In this document: one piece after another, positions 44,830 to 53,016 of the stretch
Layout of the letters: the number at the start of each line of letters is the position of its first letter
How positions within the stretch are numbered: position 1 is the stretch's first letter
Origin: JADJPF01 sp964492845
GTDB lineage: Bacteria > Acidobacteriota > Blastocatellia > Chloracidobacteriales > JADJPF01
Assembly: GCA_964492845.1 (NCBI GenBank)
Contig: CAZBMZ010000029.1
Coordinates: 15,388 to 79,387 of the forward strand
Reading direction: 5' to 3'
Length of the DNA stretch: 64,000 nt
The notes under the pieces: model-generated
What the model was told of the DNA's origin: nothing
What the model saw: the letters and a program-made list of their open reading frames with translations, nothing else
The model's database searches: none
Program-made: the position numbers and the translations under genes

Positions 44830-45306
44830 TTATAATTTAGCTAATTCTAATTGGTTAGTTAATTTTTTAATAAAGCTTTGGCATTCATCTAGGAGTTGAC
44901 CACGATTTTTTACGACTGATCGCAAAACACGTTTAGCACGTTCGGCTTCTTTTGGCAACTCTTCAGCAAGGCGATCAATTTCTTTACTATTTCGTGAAAT
45001 AACAATTTCAGCCATTTTTTTTTGTAATTCTTGCATAGTTATATGAAATTCTGTTGCTAATTCCCGTTCTGCAAAAGTTAGTAGCATAATCAATGCTTTT
45101 AATTCAGAAATTGTTAACTGTTCAGCTTTGCCATTTAACAAGTTATGTCCAACTTTACTAGCAAGCTGACAACTTTCTATGTCTACACCCATTGGACGGG
45201 CTAAAAGCTGAAGATCTGATTGGTTAAAAGCAGCTAAACTAGTAGTTAAGAGTTGTTGTAGCCTTCCTGGGAGGGTAACAGATATTGTAACCACTGGGTT
45301 TTCCAT
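44830..45306 (-). CDS. Hypothetical helical protein
   Basis: The protein has 158 residues, soluble and mostly helical, with a basic C-terminal coiled coil (KEAERAKRVLRSVVKN, QSFIKKLTNQLELAKL). No recognised family. Its stop is 12 nt from the start of the SMP-30-like gene, and the ribosome-binding site of that gene begins right after the stop, so they probably form an operon. It may be regulatory or a partner. Confidence 0.55.
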   Translation of the reverse strand: MENPVVTISVTLPGRLQQLLTTSLAAFNQSDLQLLARPMGVDIESCQLASKVGHNLLNGKAEQLTISELKALIMLLTFAERELATEFHITMQELQKKMAEIVISRNSKEIDRLAEELPKEAERAKRVLRSVVKNRGQLLDECQSFIKKLTNQLELAKL

Positions 45307-45634
45307 AATAATTTTTACTATAAACTAAATTTCAAAATTTATATAAATTTCAAAATACGCTAGTTATTTTACTTAGAATTTTATTAGAAGCAATAGCAAT
45401 AAGAGATTGCACTTATTTAAGATTTATATACAATTTTTGTAAGCCGCTACACGTAATCGGGTAGTAGCAAACACAATTGGGATAAAAAAAACTTATCCAT
45501 CCTATACAAATAACGTCAACTAATTGATAGCATTAATTTTAATCTAATGCTAAGATTCTTATCTCTTTGGCACACATTTTGATAGGAAAAACAACAATTC
45601 ATCCCAATAAATTAAATAAAGCTGGTAATTTGTT
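45307..45634. other. AT-rich divergent intergenic region
   Basis: These 328 bp separate the leftward helical-protein gene from the rightward Gly-rich protein gene. No ORF of note. A possible sigma54-type site lies at 45568-45583, and an imperfect GCTAC/GTAGC inverted repeat lies at 45446-45468. Confidence 0.55.
45568..45583 (+). promoter_or_regulatory. Possible sigma54 (-24/-12) promoter
   Basis: TGGCAC (45568-45573), 5 nt, TTGAT (45579-45583) matches the sigma54 consensus TGGCAC-N5-TTGCW except for A in place of the conserved C at -12. It is 51 bp before the ATG of the Gly-rich secreted protein. A sigma54 activator is encoded at 29166-31076, but a direct link is unproven. Confidence 0.3.
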
Positions 45635-46009
45635 ATGAAGTTAATTGCTAAAATCACATTTTTATTATTCTTAGTCACTAGTTTAACATCAAATGCTGCC
45701 GCGCTAACAATTCATAATTCTACATTTAATACCACTAGCATAGCAGCAGATGATCAAAAAGGTGGTAGAGGTGGCGGTGGCGGTGATCAAGGTGGTAGAG
45801 GCGGTGGCGGCGGCGGTAGAGATAGTGGTGGTTCTAGAGATTATGGTGGCAGCAGAAACGATGGCCCAAGAAGCCAACCACGGGAATATAATCCCCCTCC
45901 TCCTAGAAACGATCCTCCTAGAAACGACTCTCCTCGTTCTCGTGATGGAGAAAAAACCAAAGAACCTTTGGTTATTCAGAGAAAAGATAAAAAAGGTGGT
46001 TCAGAATAA
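45635..46009 (+). CDS. Secreted Gly-rich, Arg/Pro-rich small protein
   Basis: The protein has 124 residues. The signal peptide spans 1-23 (cleavage near SNAAA). After about 20 residues come repeated GGRGGGGG and GGSRDYGGSRN-like units (about 45-78), then a Pro/Arg/Asp-rich segment (PPPRNDPPRNDSPRSRD) and a Lys-rich tail. It is low-complexity and probably disordered; no family is assigned. The overlapping alternate frame is Val/Ala-rich and has no signal peptide or ribosome-binding site. Confidence 0.65.
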   Translation: MKLIAKITFLLFLVTSLTSNAAALTIHNSTFNTTSIAADDQKGGRGGGGGDQGGRGGGGGGRDSGGSRDYGGSRNDGPRSQPREYNPPPPRNDPPRNDSPRSRDGEKTKEPLVIQRKDKKGGSE

Positions 46010-46033
46010 TTAATCTATCTTTTTGAAGTAAAT

Positions 46034-46067
46034 AAAGCCGTGTAAGACACCCTCTTACACGGCTTTT
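46034..46067. terminator. Bidirectional terminator between convergent genes
   Basis: AAAGCCGTGTAAGA, CACCC, TCTTACACGGCTTTT: a 14-bp stem with A-run and T-run flanks, serving the Gly-rich gene (rightward) and the enoyl-CoA hydratase gene (leftward). Confidence 0.9.
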
Positions 46068-46076
46068 ACTTTCCAG

Positions 46077-46832
46077 CTACTTCTTTTTAGCTTTTAGTGA
46101 TTCAACCAGCATTCCCATTCGAGCGCGAGTATCTTTAGAAAACCAAATATTAATAAAATCGCTATCTCCAAGCCTGCCAAGCATTTCAAGTTTTTCTACT
46201 CGGCTAGCTAGTAAATCTTGCTTAATACAAGCCAAAGCGTCCCATTGTTTGCTAGCAATTTCTTGAGCTAAAGAAAAAGCCCGTTTTTCTAGTTCTTCAC
46301 TTTCACAAACTTCATCAACAAAACCTACTTTTAAGGCTTCATCTGGCCTATAAAGCAATCCACGATAAATTGCATCAAAATGTGAAGTTGCAGGTAAGCG
46401 ATCTTTAACTATTTCTAAAACCTGACGAGGAAAAGGTATTCCAAGCTGTATTTCATTAACGCCAATTTTTATTTCAGAACGTGCCATAATTCGATAATCC
46501 GCTGTTTGAGCTAAAATAGCTCCTCCTGCAATGGCATTTCCATTGATTGCAGCTATTACTACTTGAGGCAATTTAACTAGCCGAATAAAAGTGCTAGAAA
46601 ATTTATTTAGAAATTGTGTTAGCTCTACTCGGTCATATTCCCAAAGCTCTAACAAATTTAGTCCGGCTGAAAAAAATCGGTCATATCCCGTTAAAACCAC
46701 ACATCCAGCAGGTTTTTCCTGTAACTGGTCTAAAATTTGGGTCAGTCCTGTTAAAAAGCTTGCTCCCATTGCATTTGCTTTGCCTAGCTGCATTCTTGCT
46801 ATTGCTATATTATCTAGATATTCTACCCGCAT
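46077..46832 (-). CDS. Enoyl-CoA hydratase/isomerase (crotonase) family protein
   Basis: The protein has 251 residues from the ATG at 46832, chosen because AAGGAG is 8 nt upstream; the longer reading adds 24 residues not matching the family. The crotonase fold is supported by GCVVLTGYDRFFSAGLNLLEL (oxyanion-hole loop) and AAINGNAIAGGAILAQTADYRIM. In the second active-site region the usual catalytic Glu pair is not clear (GVNEIQLGIPFP retains one Glu), so hydratase activity is uncertain. It probably acts on an acyl-CoA in the cytoplasm. Confidence 0.88.
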   Translation of the reverse strand: MRVEYLDNIAIARMQLGKANAMGASFLTGLTQILDQLQEKPAGCVVLTGYDRFFSAGLNLLELWEYDRVELTQFLNKFSSTFIRLVKLPQVVIAAINGNAIAGGAILAQTADYRIMARSEIKIGVNEIQLGIPFPRQVLEIVKDRLPATSHFDAIYRGLLYRPDEALKVGFVDEVCESEELEKRAFSLAQEIASKQWDALACIKQDLLASRVEKLEMLGRLGDSDFINIWFSKDTRARMGMLVESLKAKKK

Positions 46833-46979
46833 AAAACTACTCCTTAAATATAAGAGCATATCTCCTAAATCGCTCAAATTGCTAAATATTAATCTAGTTA
46901 CCAATGAATATCACTATTAGTTAACCAGCTATTCACCGAAACTTCTTTTATTTGTTAGGATAAATTTTATTAAATTTAT

Positions 46980-48746
46980 TTATTCTGCTGTAGTTGTAGA
47001 AATATAGCTTTGCTGATAAGGCATGATTGTATTTTCTGTAATTACCGCCAATGGTTTAATAATATTTCGTTGGTTATCAGACGTACAATAATTAGTTATT
47101 GCTCCTTGACATAGGTATTGTTTATCTTGATAAGTAACTACTAAATAAAGGTTTAGTACTTGTCCAGCTATAATTTGATAGTTTGAAGTTTCACTTTTTA
47201 TTTTTAAGTTAAAAGTTTGATCAAACTCTTTTGACTCATAATTGCTTAAGACAAAACTAAGTTCTGCCAAAGTTTCCCCATAATTTTCTAGTAAATCTAT
47301 TTCATCTTCAGAAAGCGAAATAGCTGATAGTTGTTTTTCTACAATTCTAAGAAGTAGTTTATTTACATCAATAAATTTATCAACTTCTGAAATAAAAATT
47401 CTATTTTTTAAAAGCACATCTTGCAAACTATTAGCCATTTGTAAAACAGCCGCAAAAAAAGCTTTATTTGGCTCTACATAGCCATGAAAATCCTGACGAT
47501 AAAGATTAGAGTTATGGCTAGTAGCACTGCTTTTTGTAGGTGCTATAAGAGGTTGTTGATAAGTAAACCAACTAACAGAAACCGTAGTTGATAAACGGTC
47601 TTGCCAGGCAGGAGAATTAACAAACTTAGGCAATCGTCCATCTTTGTTTGTTGTTAGCAAGCTACGAAACCAATTAACTAAATGGGTGTAATGGGAATTA
47701 GGATTTTTTTCCTGCCAAGAAAGAATTTGTTTTAATACTTTTAATTTTTTATCTTCAAGATTTTGAGTGTTATAAAGACTAGCAAAATCTAGCTTTAACA
47801 AAATTTCTGTTCCAAAAACATCTTTTAATTCTTGAGCTAAAGAAATTCTTTCTCCAAATAACTTAATAGGCTCTTTAGTAGAATTTATACGTTCACTTAA
47901 TCGCTGGAAAGTTTTTATATGTACTTTAGATATTTCATTTACAGCAATTGAGTCATCTCCAAAAATATAATCAATGGTTGGAATAAGTTCAAATAGAGTT
48001 ACACCTTTTCTACTTCCAATTAAATAATTAAGTGATAAATCTATTTCCTGCCAAAGTCTTAATAGTCGCTCATCGCTACCAAACTCCAAGGCTAGTAGTA
48101 AAGTTTGCTCAGCAGCCAGATCATCACTTAAAACAACTTGCCAATGCTCTAACCAAGTAAGTAACTGAAAAAGCTTTGCTTGATTGCTATCAATATTATT
48201 TGGTATTTGAAAAACTTTATAATCTATTTCTACACCTAATAGCGGGGATATCTCTATAGAATCAGCACAATTAATTAATTCAAGCTCAGATTTTACCAAG
48301 TTAGGCAGGTTTTCCTGATTCTCTAAAAGCACAGTTAATAATTGTAGCTTTTCTACTGTTTTTTCTATAGCTAATTTAGTCTTTTCATTAGGGTTAATAG
48401 AAAGTCCTGCTAAAATTTTTTCTTGTAGCAATTCCATCAACATTAGGAATTTAGCATTAGTAATAGCTATTAATTTTATACTGGCTTCCCGATAAATAAT
48501 ATAGTAGGTTTGTAAAAGTGAGTCTGCTGTTACATAAGCTGGCAAAGTGTGAGTTAAATAAGGCAGATAAATTTGCTTGCTAAAAGGAGGTTTTGCAACA
48601 AATCCTTTTTCATTTAAGTAATTTAATGCTTGCTTATCGGACGCAAGCACATCCAGCCCAATTATTTTGGATTCTTGGCAAAGGACTGGCACCTTTAACA
48701 AGTTTAAGCAGATAAGCAAAATAAGTAAAAATCTAATAATTTTCAT
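46980..48746 (-). CDS. Secreted DUF3160 family protein
   Basis: The protein has 588 residues with a signal peptide (1-23, cleavage near VLCQ). The DUF3160 hallmark is near residues 60-85 (LPYLTHTLPAYVTADSLL then TYYIIYREA). The protein is mostly helical with no recognised enzymatic motif. The domain is frequent in secreted proteins of Acidobacteria, Chloroflexi and related groups; its function is unknown. It follows the kinase-FHA gene on the same strand after 48 nt. Confidence 0.75.
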   Translation of the reverse strand: MKIIRFLLILLICLNLLKVPVLCQESKIIGLDVLASDKQALNYLNEKGFVAKPPFSKQIYLPYLTHTLPAYVTADSLLQTYYIIYREASIKLIAITNAKFLMLMELLQEKILAGLSINPNEKTKLAIEKTVEKLQLLTVLLENQENLPNLVKSELELINCADSIEISPLLGVEIDYKVFQIPNNIDSNQAKLFQLLTWLEHWQVVLSDDLAAEQTLLLALEFGSDERLLRLWQEIDLSLNYLIGSRKGVTLFELIPTIDYIFGDDSIAVNEISKVHIKTFQRLSERINSTKEPIKLFGERISLAQELKDVFGTEILLKLDFASLYNTQNLEDKKLKVLKQILSWQEKNPNSHYTHLVNWFRSLLTTNKDGRLPKFVNSPAWQDRLSTTVSVSWFTYQQPLIAPTKSSATSHNSNLYRQDFHGYVEPNKAFFAAVLQMANSLQDVLLKNRIFISEVDKFIDVNKLLLRIVEKQLSAISLSEDEIDLLENYGETLAELSFVLSNYESKEFDQTFNLKIKSETSNYQIIAGQVLNLYLVVTYQDKQYLCQGAITNYCTSDNQRNIIKPLAVITENTIMPYQQSYISTTTAE

Positions 48747-48794
48747 AAGCTAAACTTTGTTTCTTAATTTCTACTTTTTTATAACGCCAGAAAT

Positions 48795-50087
48795 TTAACC
48801 GCCAATATAATCAGTGCCTTTTTCAATAATAAATTCAAGAGTAGTTTCACCTAAACTAATACGATCTCCACAGCGCAATAATCTTCTCTCATAAGGATTA
48901 AGGTTTTCTCCATTTAGTGAACTCCCATAAGTGCTACCAGTATCTTCAAAATAATAATTATTAGTTAATTTTAGTATTCGTGCATGTTGACGAGAAATTT
49001 TGCCTGACCCATCTATGTCAGAAAGATCTAGGTCAGGAAATATTTTTGTTGTTGTATCTTTTCTCCCAATTGAGTAGTTAGATGCAATAAAACATAATTC
49101 ATTTATTTTCTTTTTCTTGCAATAAATTTTAAGCCTTGCACTTAGTGTAAGCTGATGTTGAACTTTTGCTTTCCATTCACTAGGCGGGTATTTCAAAGTA
49201 GTATCAAAACATTCTGTAGAAAGCCTTTGCTCAATTAAGTTATTTAAATGATTTTCTAACTCCATTTTCATTATTTGCGCGGAAGCAAATCTATTTTCAG
49301 GTGCTTTTGCAAGTGCTTTTACTAGTATGCGTTCCATTTCAATAGAAATATTATTGTTTAGTTTTCTAGGCAATATTCCTGATGAAAAATTATTTTTTTC
49401 TTCAAAGATTTCTGGAAGCATTCCTGTAAGTAGATGATATATTGTTGCCCCAAGAGAGTATATATCCGAAGTTGTTTCTACTTTACCTTGATAGAGTTCT
49501 GGAGGCGCATATCCTAAAGTCCCAATTGCTGTAACAAAATTAGCAGACGACTTAACAAATCGTGCTATGCCAAAGTCTATTAAGAAAATTTGCTGGAGTG
49601 TTTCATTTAAAATAATATTAGGTGGTTTTAAGTCTCGATATATTATAGGTGGATTTAATGAATGCAAATAATTAAGTGTGTCACATAATTGAATAGCCCA
49701 AATTGTTACGTCTTCTTCTGCTAACCATCTCATTTGAGATTGATTTAGCTTTTGCTCTAGGGTTTTACCTTCAATATATTGCATTACTAAAATAAAATCG
49801 CCATTAAATAAAAAGTAGTCATAAAGCGTAGGAATTGATCTATGTTCAAGTTTAGATAATATGTCCGCTTCCCGGTTAAAATCCTCCATTGCTTTTATAT
49901 ATTGCTCATAGTTGAGAAATTCAACATTCATTTGTTTTAATGCTAAAAAAGCATTATCCATTTTTAAGTCACGAACTAAATAAACCCTACTTGTTGCACC
50001 TCTACCAATTCGCTTAACTATTTCATATCGATTATTAATAACAGTACCTGAAAGATAAATATCACTTAAAGTCATGAAAATAATCAT
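48795..50087 (-). CDS. Serine/threonine protein kinase with C-terminal FHA domain
   Basis: The protein has 430 residues. The kinase domain (about 18-280) has GRGATS (glycine loop), ALKQM (Lys), IYRDLKPPNIIL and DFGIARF; the HRD His is replaced by Tyr, as in several bacterial kinases. No membrane helix is seen, so it is cytosolic. The C-terminal FHA domain (about 335-425, with YSIGRKDT, SGKISRQHARI and STYGSSLNG) binds phospho-Thr and may recruit substrates or mediate autoregulation. Either the first Met or Met5 could be the start; neither has a strong ribosome-binding site. Confidence 0.92.
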   Translation of the reverse strand: MIIFMTLSDIYLSGTVINNRYEIVKRIGRGATSRVYLVRDLKMDNAFLALKQMNVEFLNYEQYIKAMEDFNREADILSKLEHRSIPTLYDYFLFNGDFILVMQYIEGKTLEQKLNQSQMRWLAEEDVTIWAIQLCDTLNYLHSLNPPIIYRDLKPPNIILNETLQQIFLIDFGIARFVKSSANFVTAIGTLGYAPPELYQGKVETTSDIYSLGATIYHLLTGMLPEIFEEKNNFSSGILPRKLNNNISIEMERILVKALAKAPENRFASAQIMKMELENHLNNLIEQRLSTECFDTTLKYPPSEWKAKVQHQLTLSARLKIYCKKKKINELCFIASNYSIGRKDTTTKIFPDLDLSDIDGSGKISRQHARILKLTNNYYFEDTGSTYGSSLNGENLNPYERRLLRCGDRISLGETTLEFIIEKGTDYIGG

Positions 50088-50201
50088 CCAATTTGGACAG
50101 GATTTTATTTAGTATCAAGCAAACTATAGAAAATATGCAAGGTTTGATGGATTTAAGACTAATGGAAAGTTGCTAAAATCTCCATTCTGAGCTTTTAAAA
50201 C

Positions 50202-50888
50202 CTATCCAGTAAATTTATAGCCTAAGCCATAAACAGTTAATATATGTTGGGGGTGATGTGGGTTACTTTCTAGTTTTTGCCGCAGTAATGAAATATGAAC
50301 ATCAACTGTTCGAGTAGAAACCATTGCATCATAACTCCAAACAGCATCTAGTAACTCATTACGAGATATAATAAGCTCTCTATGCTCAATAAAATAGCGT
50401 AGCAATGCAAATTCTCTTGCTGATAGTTCAACTACTTTATCTTGACGCTCAACTTTTGACTTACGCATATCTACTTTTATTAATCCAAACTCATACGTAT
50501 CCGTAGAATTGCTTATTAGAATGGTGCTACGACGAATTAAGGCTTCTACCCTTGCTAGTAATTCCAACATATCAAAAGGCTTAGTTAAATAATCATCAGC
50601 ACCTAGCTTTAATCCTACAACTCTATCTGTAATTTCACCTTTAGCAGTTAGCATTATTATAGGTGTAAGAATATTACGCTGGCGAAGATCCCTACATATA
50701 TCAAGGCCATTTTTCTGTGGCAACATAATATCTAAAATAATTAGATTAAAAGACCTCTCTATTGCTTTTCTAAGTCCTACGTCCCCACTACGTGCTAATT
50801 CAACTTCATAACCTTCTTTAACTAATCTATCCGTCAAAGTGCGAACTAACCCAGCTTCATTTTCTATTAATAAAATTTTTTTACCCAT
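50202..50888 (-). CDS. OmpR-family response regulator
   Basis: The protein has 228 residues. The receiver domain has phospho-acceptor Asp53 in LIILDIMLP, with Thr/Lys switch residues in MLTAKG and YLTKPF. The winged-helix DNA-binding domain (about 130-225) has VELSAREFALLRYF and RTVDVHISLLRQKL. It lies 4 nt downstream of the histidine kinase and is its likely partner. Target genes are unknown. Confidence 0.96.
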   Translation of the reverse strand: MGKKILLIENEAGLVRTLTDRLVKEGYEVELARSGDVGLRKAIERSFNLIILDIMLPQKNGLDICRDLRQRNILTPIIMLTAKGEITDRVVGLKLGADDYLTKPFDMLELLARVEALIRRSTILISNSTDTYEFGLIKVDMRKSKVERQDKVVELSAREFALLRYFIEHRELIISRNELLDAVWSYDAMVSTRTVDVHISLLRQKLESNPHHPQHILTVYGLGYKFTG

Positions 50889-50892
50889 AATT

Positions 50893-52626
50893 TTAAGATA
50901 CTTTTTCCTCTATGTTACTAACAACTTGAACAGGCAAATGTAAGGTAAAGACGCTACCTTTTCCTACTGTACTTTCTACCGTTATCCGGCCATTATGAGC
51001 TTCAACAACATTTTTCACTAGACTTAACCCTAAACCGCTACCAGGAATTTGCTCTAAAACAACTTGTTGGCTACGATAAAAAGGCTCAAAAATATGTGAT
51101 AAATCAGATTTATTAATCCCTAAACCATTATCTTTAACAATTATTTGCAAAAAATTCTCTTTTGGTGAACATGTTGCTATCAAACTTATATGACGATTTT
51201 GTTTGCTATATTTTATTGCATTGCTAATCAGATTTTGAACACAACGATATAAGGCAGACCAATCACCTTTTATAATTGGAAGTGAAGGCTGTATTGTCGT
51301 TTCTAGTTCAACTTTATTTTCCTTTATATACTGGCCTAAATTTTTAATAACACTATTAATTAAATCTTCTATTTCAATTGGATGTAGTTTGGCAGGCTTC
51401 CAACCTTTTTGTATTCGAGCAAATTCTATTGCTTGCTCAACCATATCTGTTAATCGACTAACTTCATGATTAATCATTTCTCCATATTCTTTAATATCTT
51501 TAGGATTAGTAATTATACCGTCAGACAAATTTTCACTTGCAGAACGGATAACCGCTAAAGGTGTGCGCAATTCATGAGACATAGCTGTAACAAATTCTAC
51601 CTTTTGTTTAGCTAGTGTTTGTGCGCGATGAGTGGAAACGCAGAACATTATCAGACTACCAAAAAGCAATAATAAAATACTAGTACCAACAGCTAAATTA
51701 CGCTGTTTTATATTGGTTACTGCTTGCTCTAATGAGCCTTCTGGATGGTTTATTACTAAAAGCCATTTACCACTAGTTATATATTCCCGATCAGTATTTC
51801 TAGGTTGAAAGCTTTCAGATTCTTGATTACTAACAGGCTTTTCTTTAGGTAAATCCTCGAACAACATAGCCAAAACCTTAACAACAACATCCCCTGTAGG
51901 AGAAGTTCTATTTGTGTTTTGGGTTTGTTGTAAAGATTGATAGATTATTTCTGTTGGTCGACTTTTGTTAACAAATGTTAAGTTATAGTCTAAATTTTCA
52001 CCATCTCCAAAGTAGTATTTGGCTAAATTAGGAATAAACTCATATTTAAGGTAATGCAAATTAAGAGTTACAACTGCAACACCAAGCAACTTTTCATAGT
52101 CACTGCCACTGAATACAATAGGATTAATCAGTGCAGGAATTTCTTCATCTGTTCCTTTAAAGTTATATGCTGTAATATCATTTAAGTATTGTTTATTTTC
52201 AAGATTAAGGCATAAATTAGCAAGTTCAGGAGGTTGTTTAATCTCTTCAATACGTTTTTCTAATAAGTTAGCTTTGGTTATATTACGAATATGATTATTT
52301 TTGTCAAAATTAATAAAAAAAATGTCTCGAACAAGTTTTTTAGGGGTTCCCTTTTTATTTAGGTTTTCATAGCAATTTATATAGTTTTTACAAATTTCTT
52401 CATAATCTAAAGAATCTGAAAAACAAAAATTTAAACTGTTAATGCGTCTATTAAATTCTCGACTAAATGCAATTGCTGTTGTGCGTAAATTTACCTTCAT
52501 TCGTTCATGTTCAGACAAACTTATTTGATTAAGCCAGCGATATTGCAAAATTCCCAGTAAAGGCAATAAAATAAGTAAAATAACTGTAAAAGCTAATAGT
52601 AGAGATTTATTTTTTAAGATACTCAT
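50893..52626 (-). CDS. Membrane sensor histidine kinase
   Basis: The protein has 577 residues. Two membrane helices (about 9-28 and 308-328) enclose an extracytoplasmic sensor of about 275 residues with a Cys-rich start (NFCFSDSL, EEICKNYINCY). The HisKA H-box is MSHELRTPLAV (His351), and the HATPase has NLISNAIKYS, KDNGLGI and GSGLGLSLVKNVVEAH. The kinase gene precedes the regulator gene, the reverse of the common order. The signal is unknown; the Cys cluster (three Cys within about 20 residues) hints at redox or metal sensing but this is speculative. Confidence 0.93.
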   Translation of the reverse strand: MSILKNKSLLLAFTVILLILLPLLGILQYRWLNQISLSEHERMKVNLRTTAIAFSREFNRRINSLNFCFSDSLDYEEICKNYINCYENLNKKGTPKKLVRDIFFINFDKNNHIRNITKANLLEKRIEEIKQPPELANLCLNLENKQYLNDITAYNFKGTDEEIPALINPIVFSGSDYEKLLGVAVVTLNLHYLKYEFIPNLAKYYFGDGENLDYNLTFVNKSRPTEIIYQSLQQTQNTNRTSPTGDVVVKVLAMLFEDLPKEKPVSNQESESFQPRNTDREYITSGKWLLVINHPEGSLEQAVTNIKQRNLAVGTSILLLLFGSLIMFCVSTHRAQTLAKQKVEFVTAMSHELRTPLAVIRSASENLSDGIITNPKDIKEYGEMINHEVSRLTDMVEQAIEFARIQKGWKPAKLHPIEIEDLINSVIKNLGQYIKENKVELETTIQPSLPIIKGDWSALYRCVQNLISNAIKYSKQNRHISLIATCSPKENFLQIIVKDNGLGINKSDLSHIFEPFYRSQQVVLEQIPGSGLGLSLVKNVVEAHNGRITVESTVGKGSVFTLHLPVQVVSNIEEKVS

Positions 52627-53016
52627 AAATGTAAAATTATTAATATTTTGTTAAATTTATTTTTAAAGAATTTAACAAAAAACCTTTATTAGTTAAAATA
52701 AATCTCCCTATTGATTAAGCTAATGTGGTAATAGCTAACCACCTAGAAGACTTTACATTCTTTACATTCTTAAAAAAGTTTTACTTTCGCTTAACCATTC
52801 AATCTTAGCTTTGCCCTAGAATATAAACCTACAAATTATTCACTACCCAATGTTTTCCAGGTTTTCTGGATTTTAGCGCGATATGTTTTTCAGAAATTGT
52901 CACTAGGGTTTAACAAAATGATTATCTTTACATTTATTTAAAAATTATCACCTAAATCAAAATGGTAATGACATATTTGTTAATAAATAACTTAAACTAT
53001 TAGGTAAATAAACACT
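52627..53016. other. AT-rich divergent intergenic region
   Basis: These 390 bp lie between the leftward two-component operon and the rightward VWFA gene. No ORF or RNA gene is recognised. A doubled TTTACATTCT lies near 52750-52770; otherwise nothing stands out. Confidence 0.55.

Noticed and set aside
45750..46013. Alternate-frame ORF within the Gly-rich gene
   Set aside because: No signal peptide or ribosome-binding site; its Val/Ala bias is a by-product of the GGT repeat.
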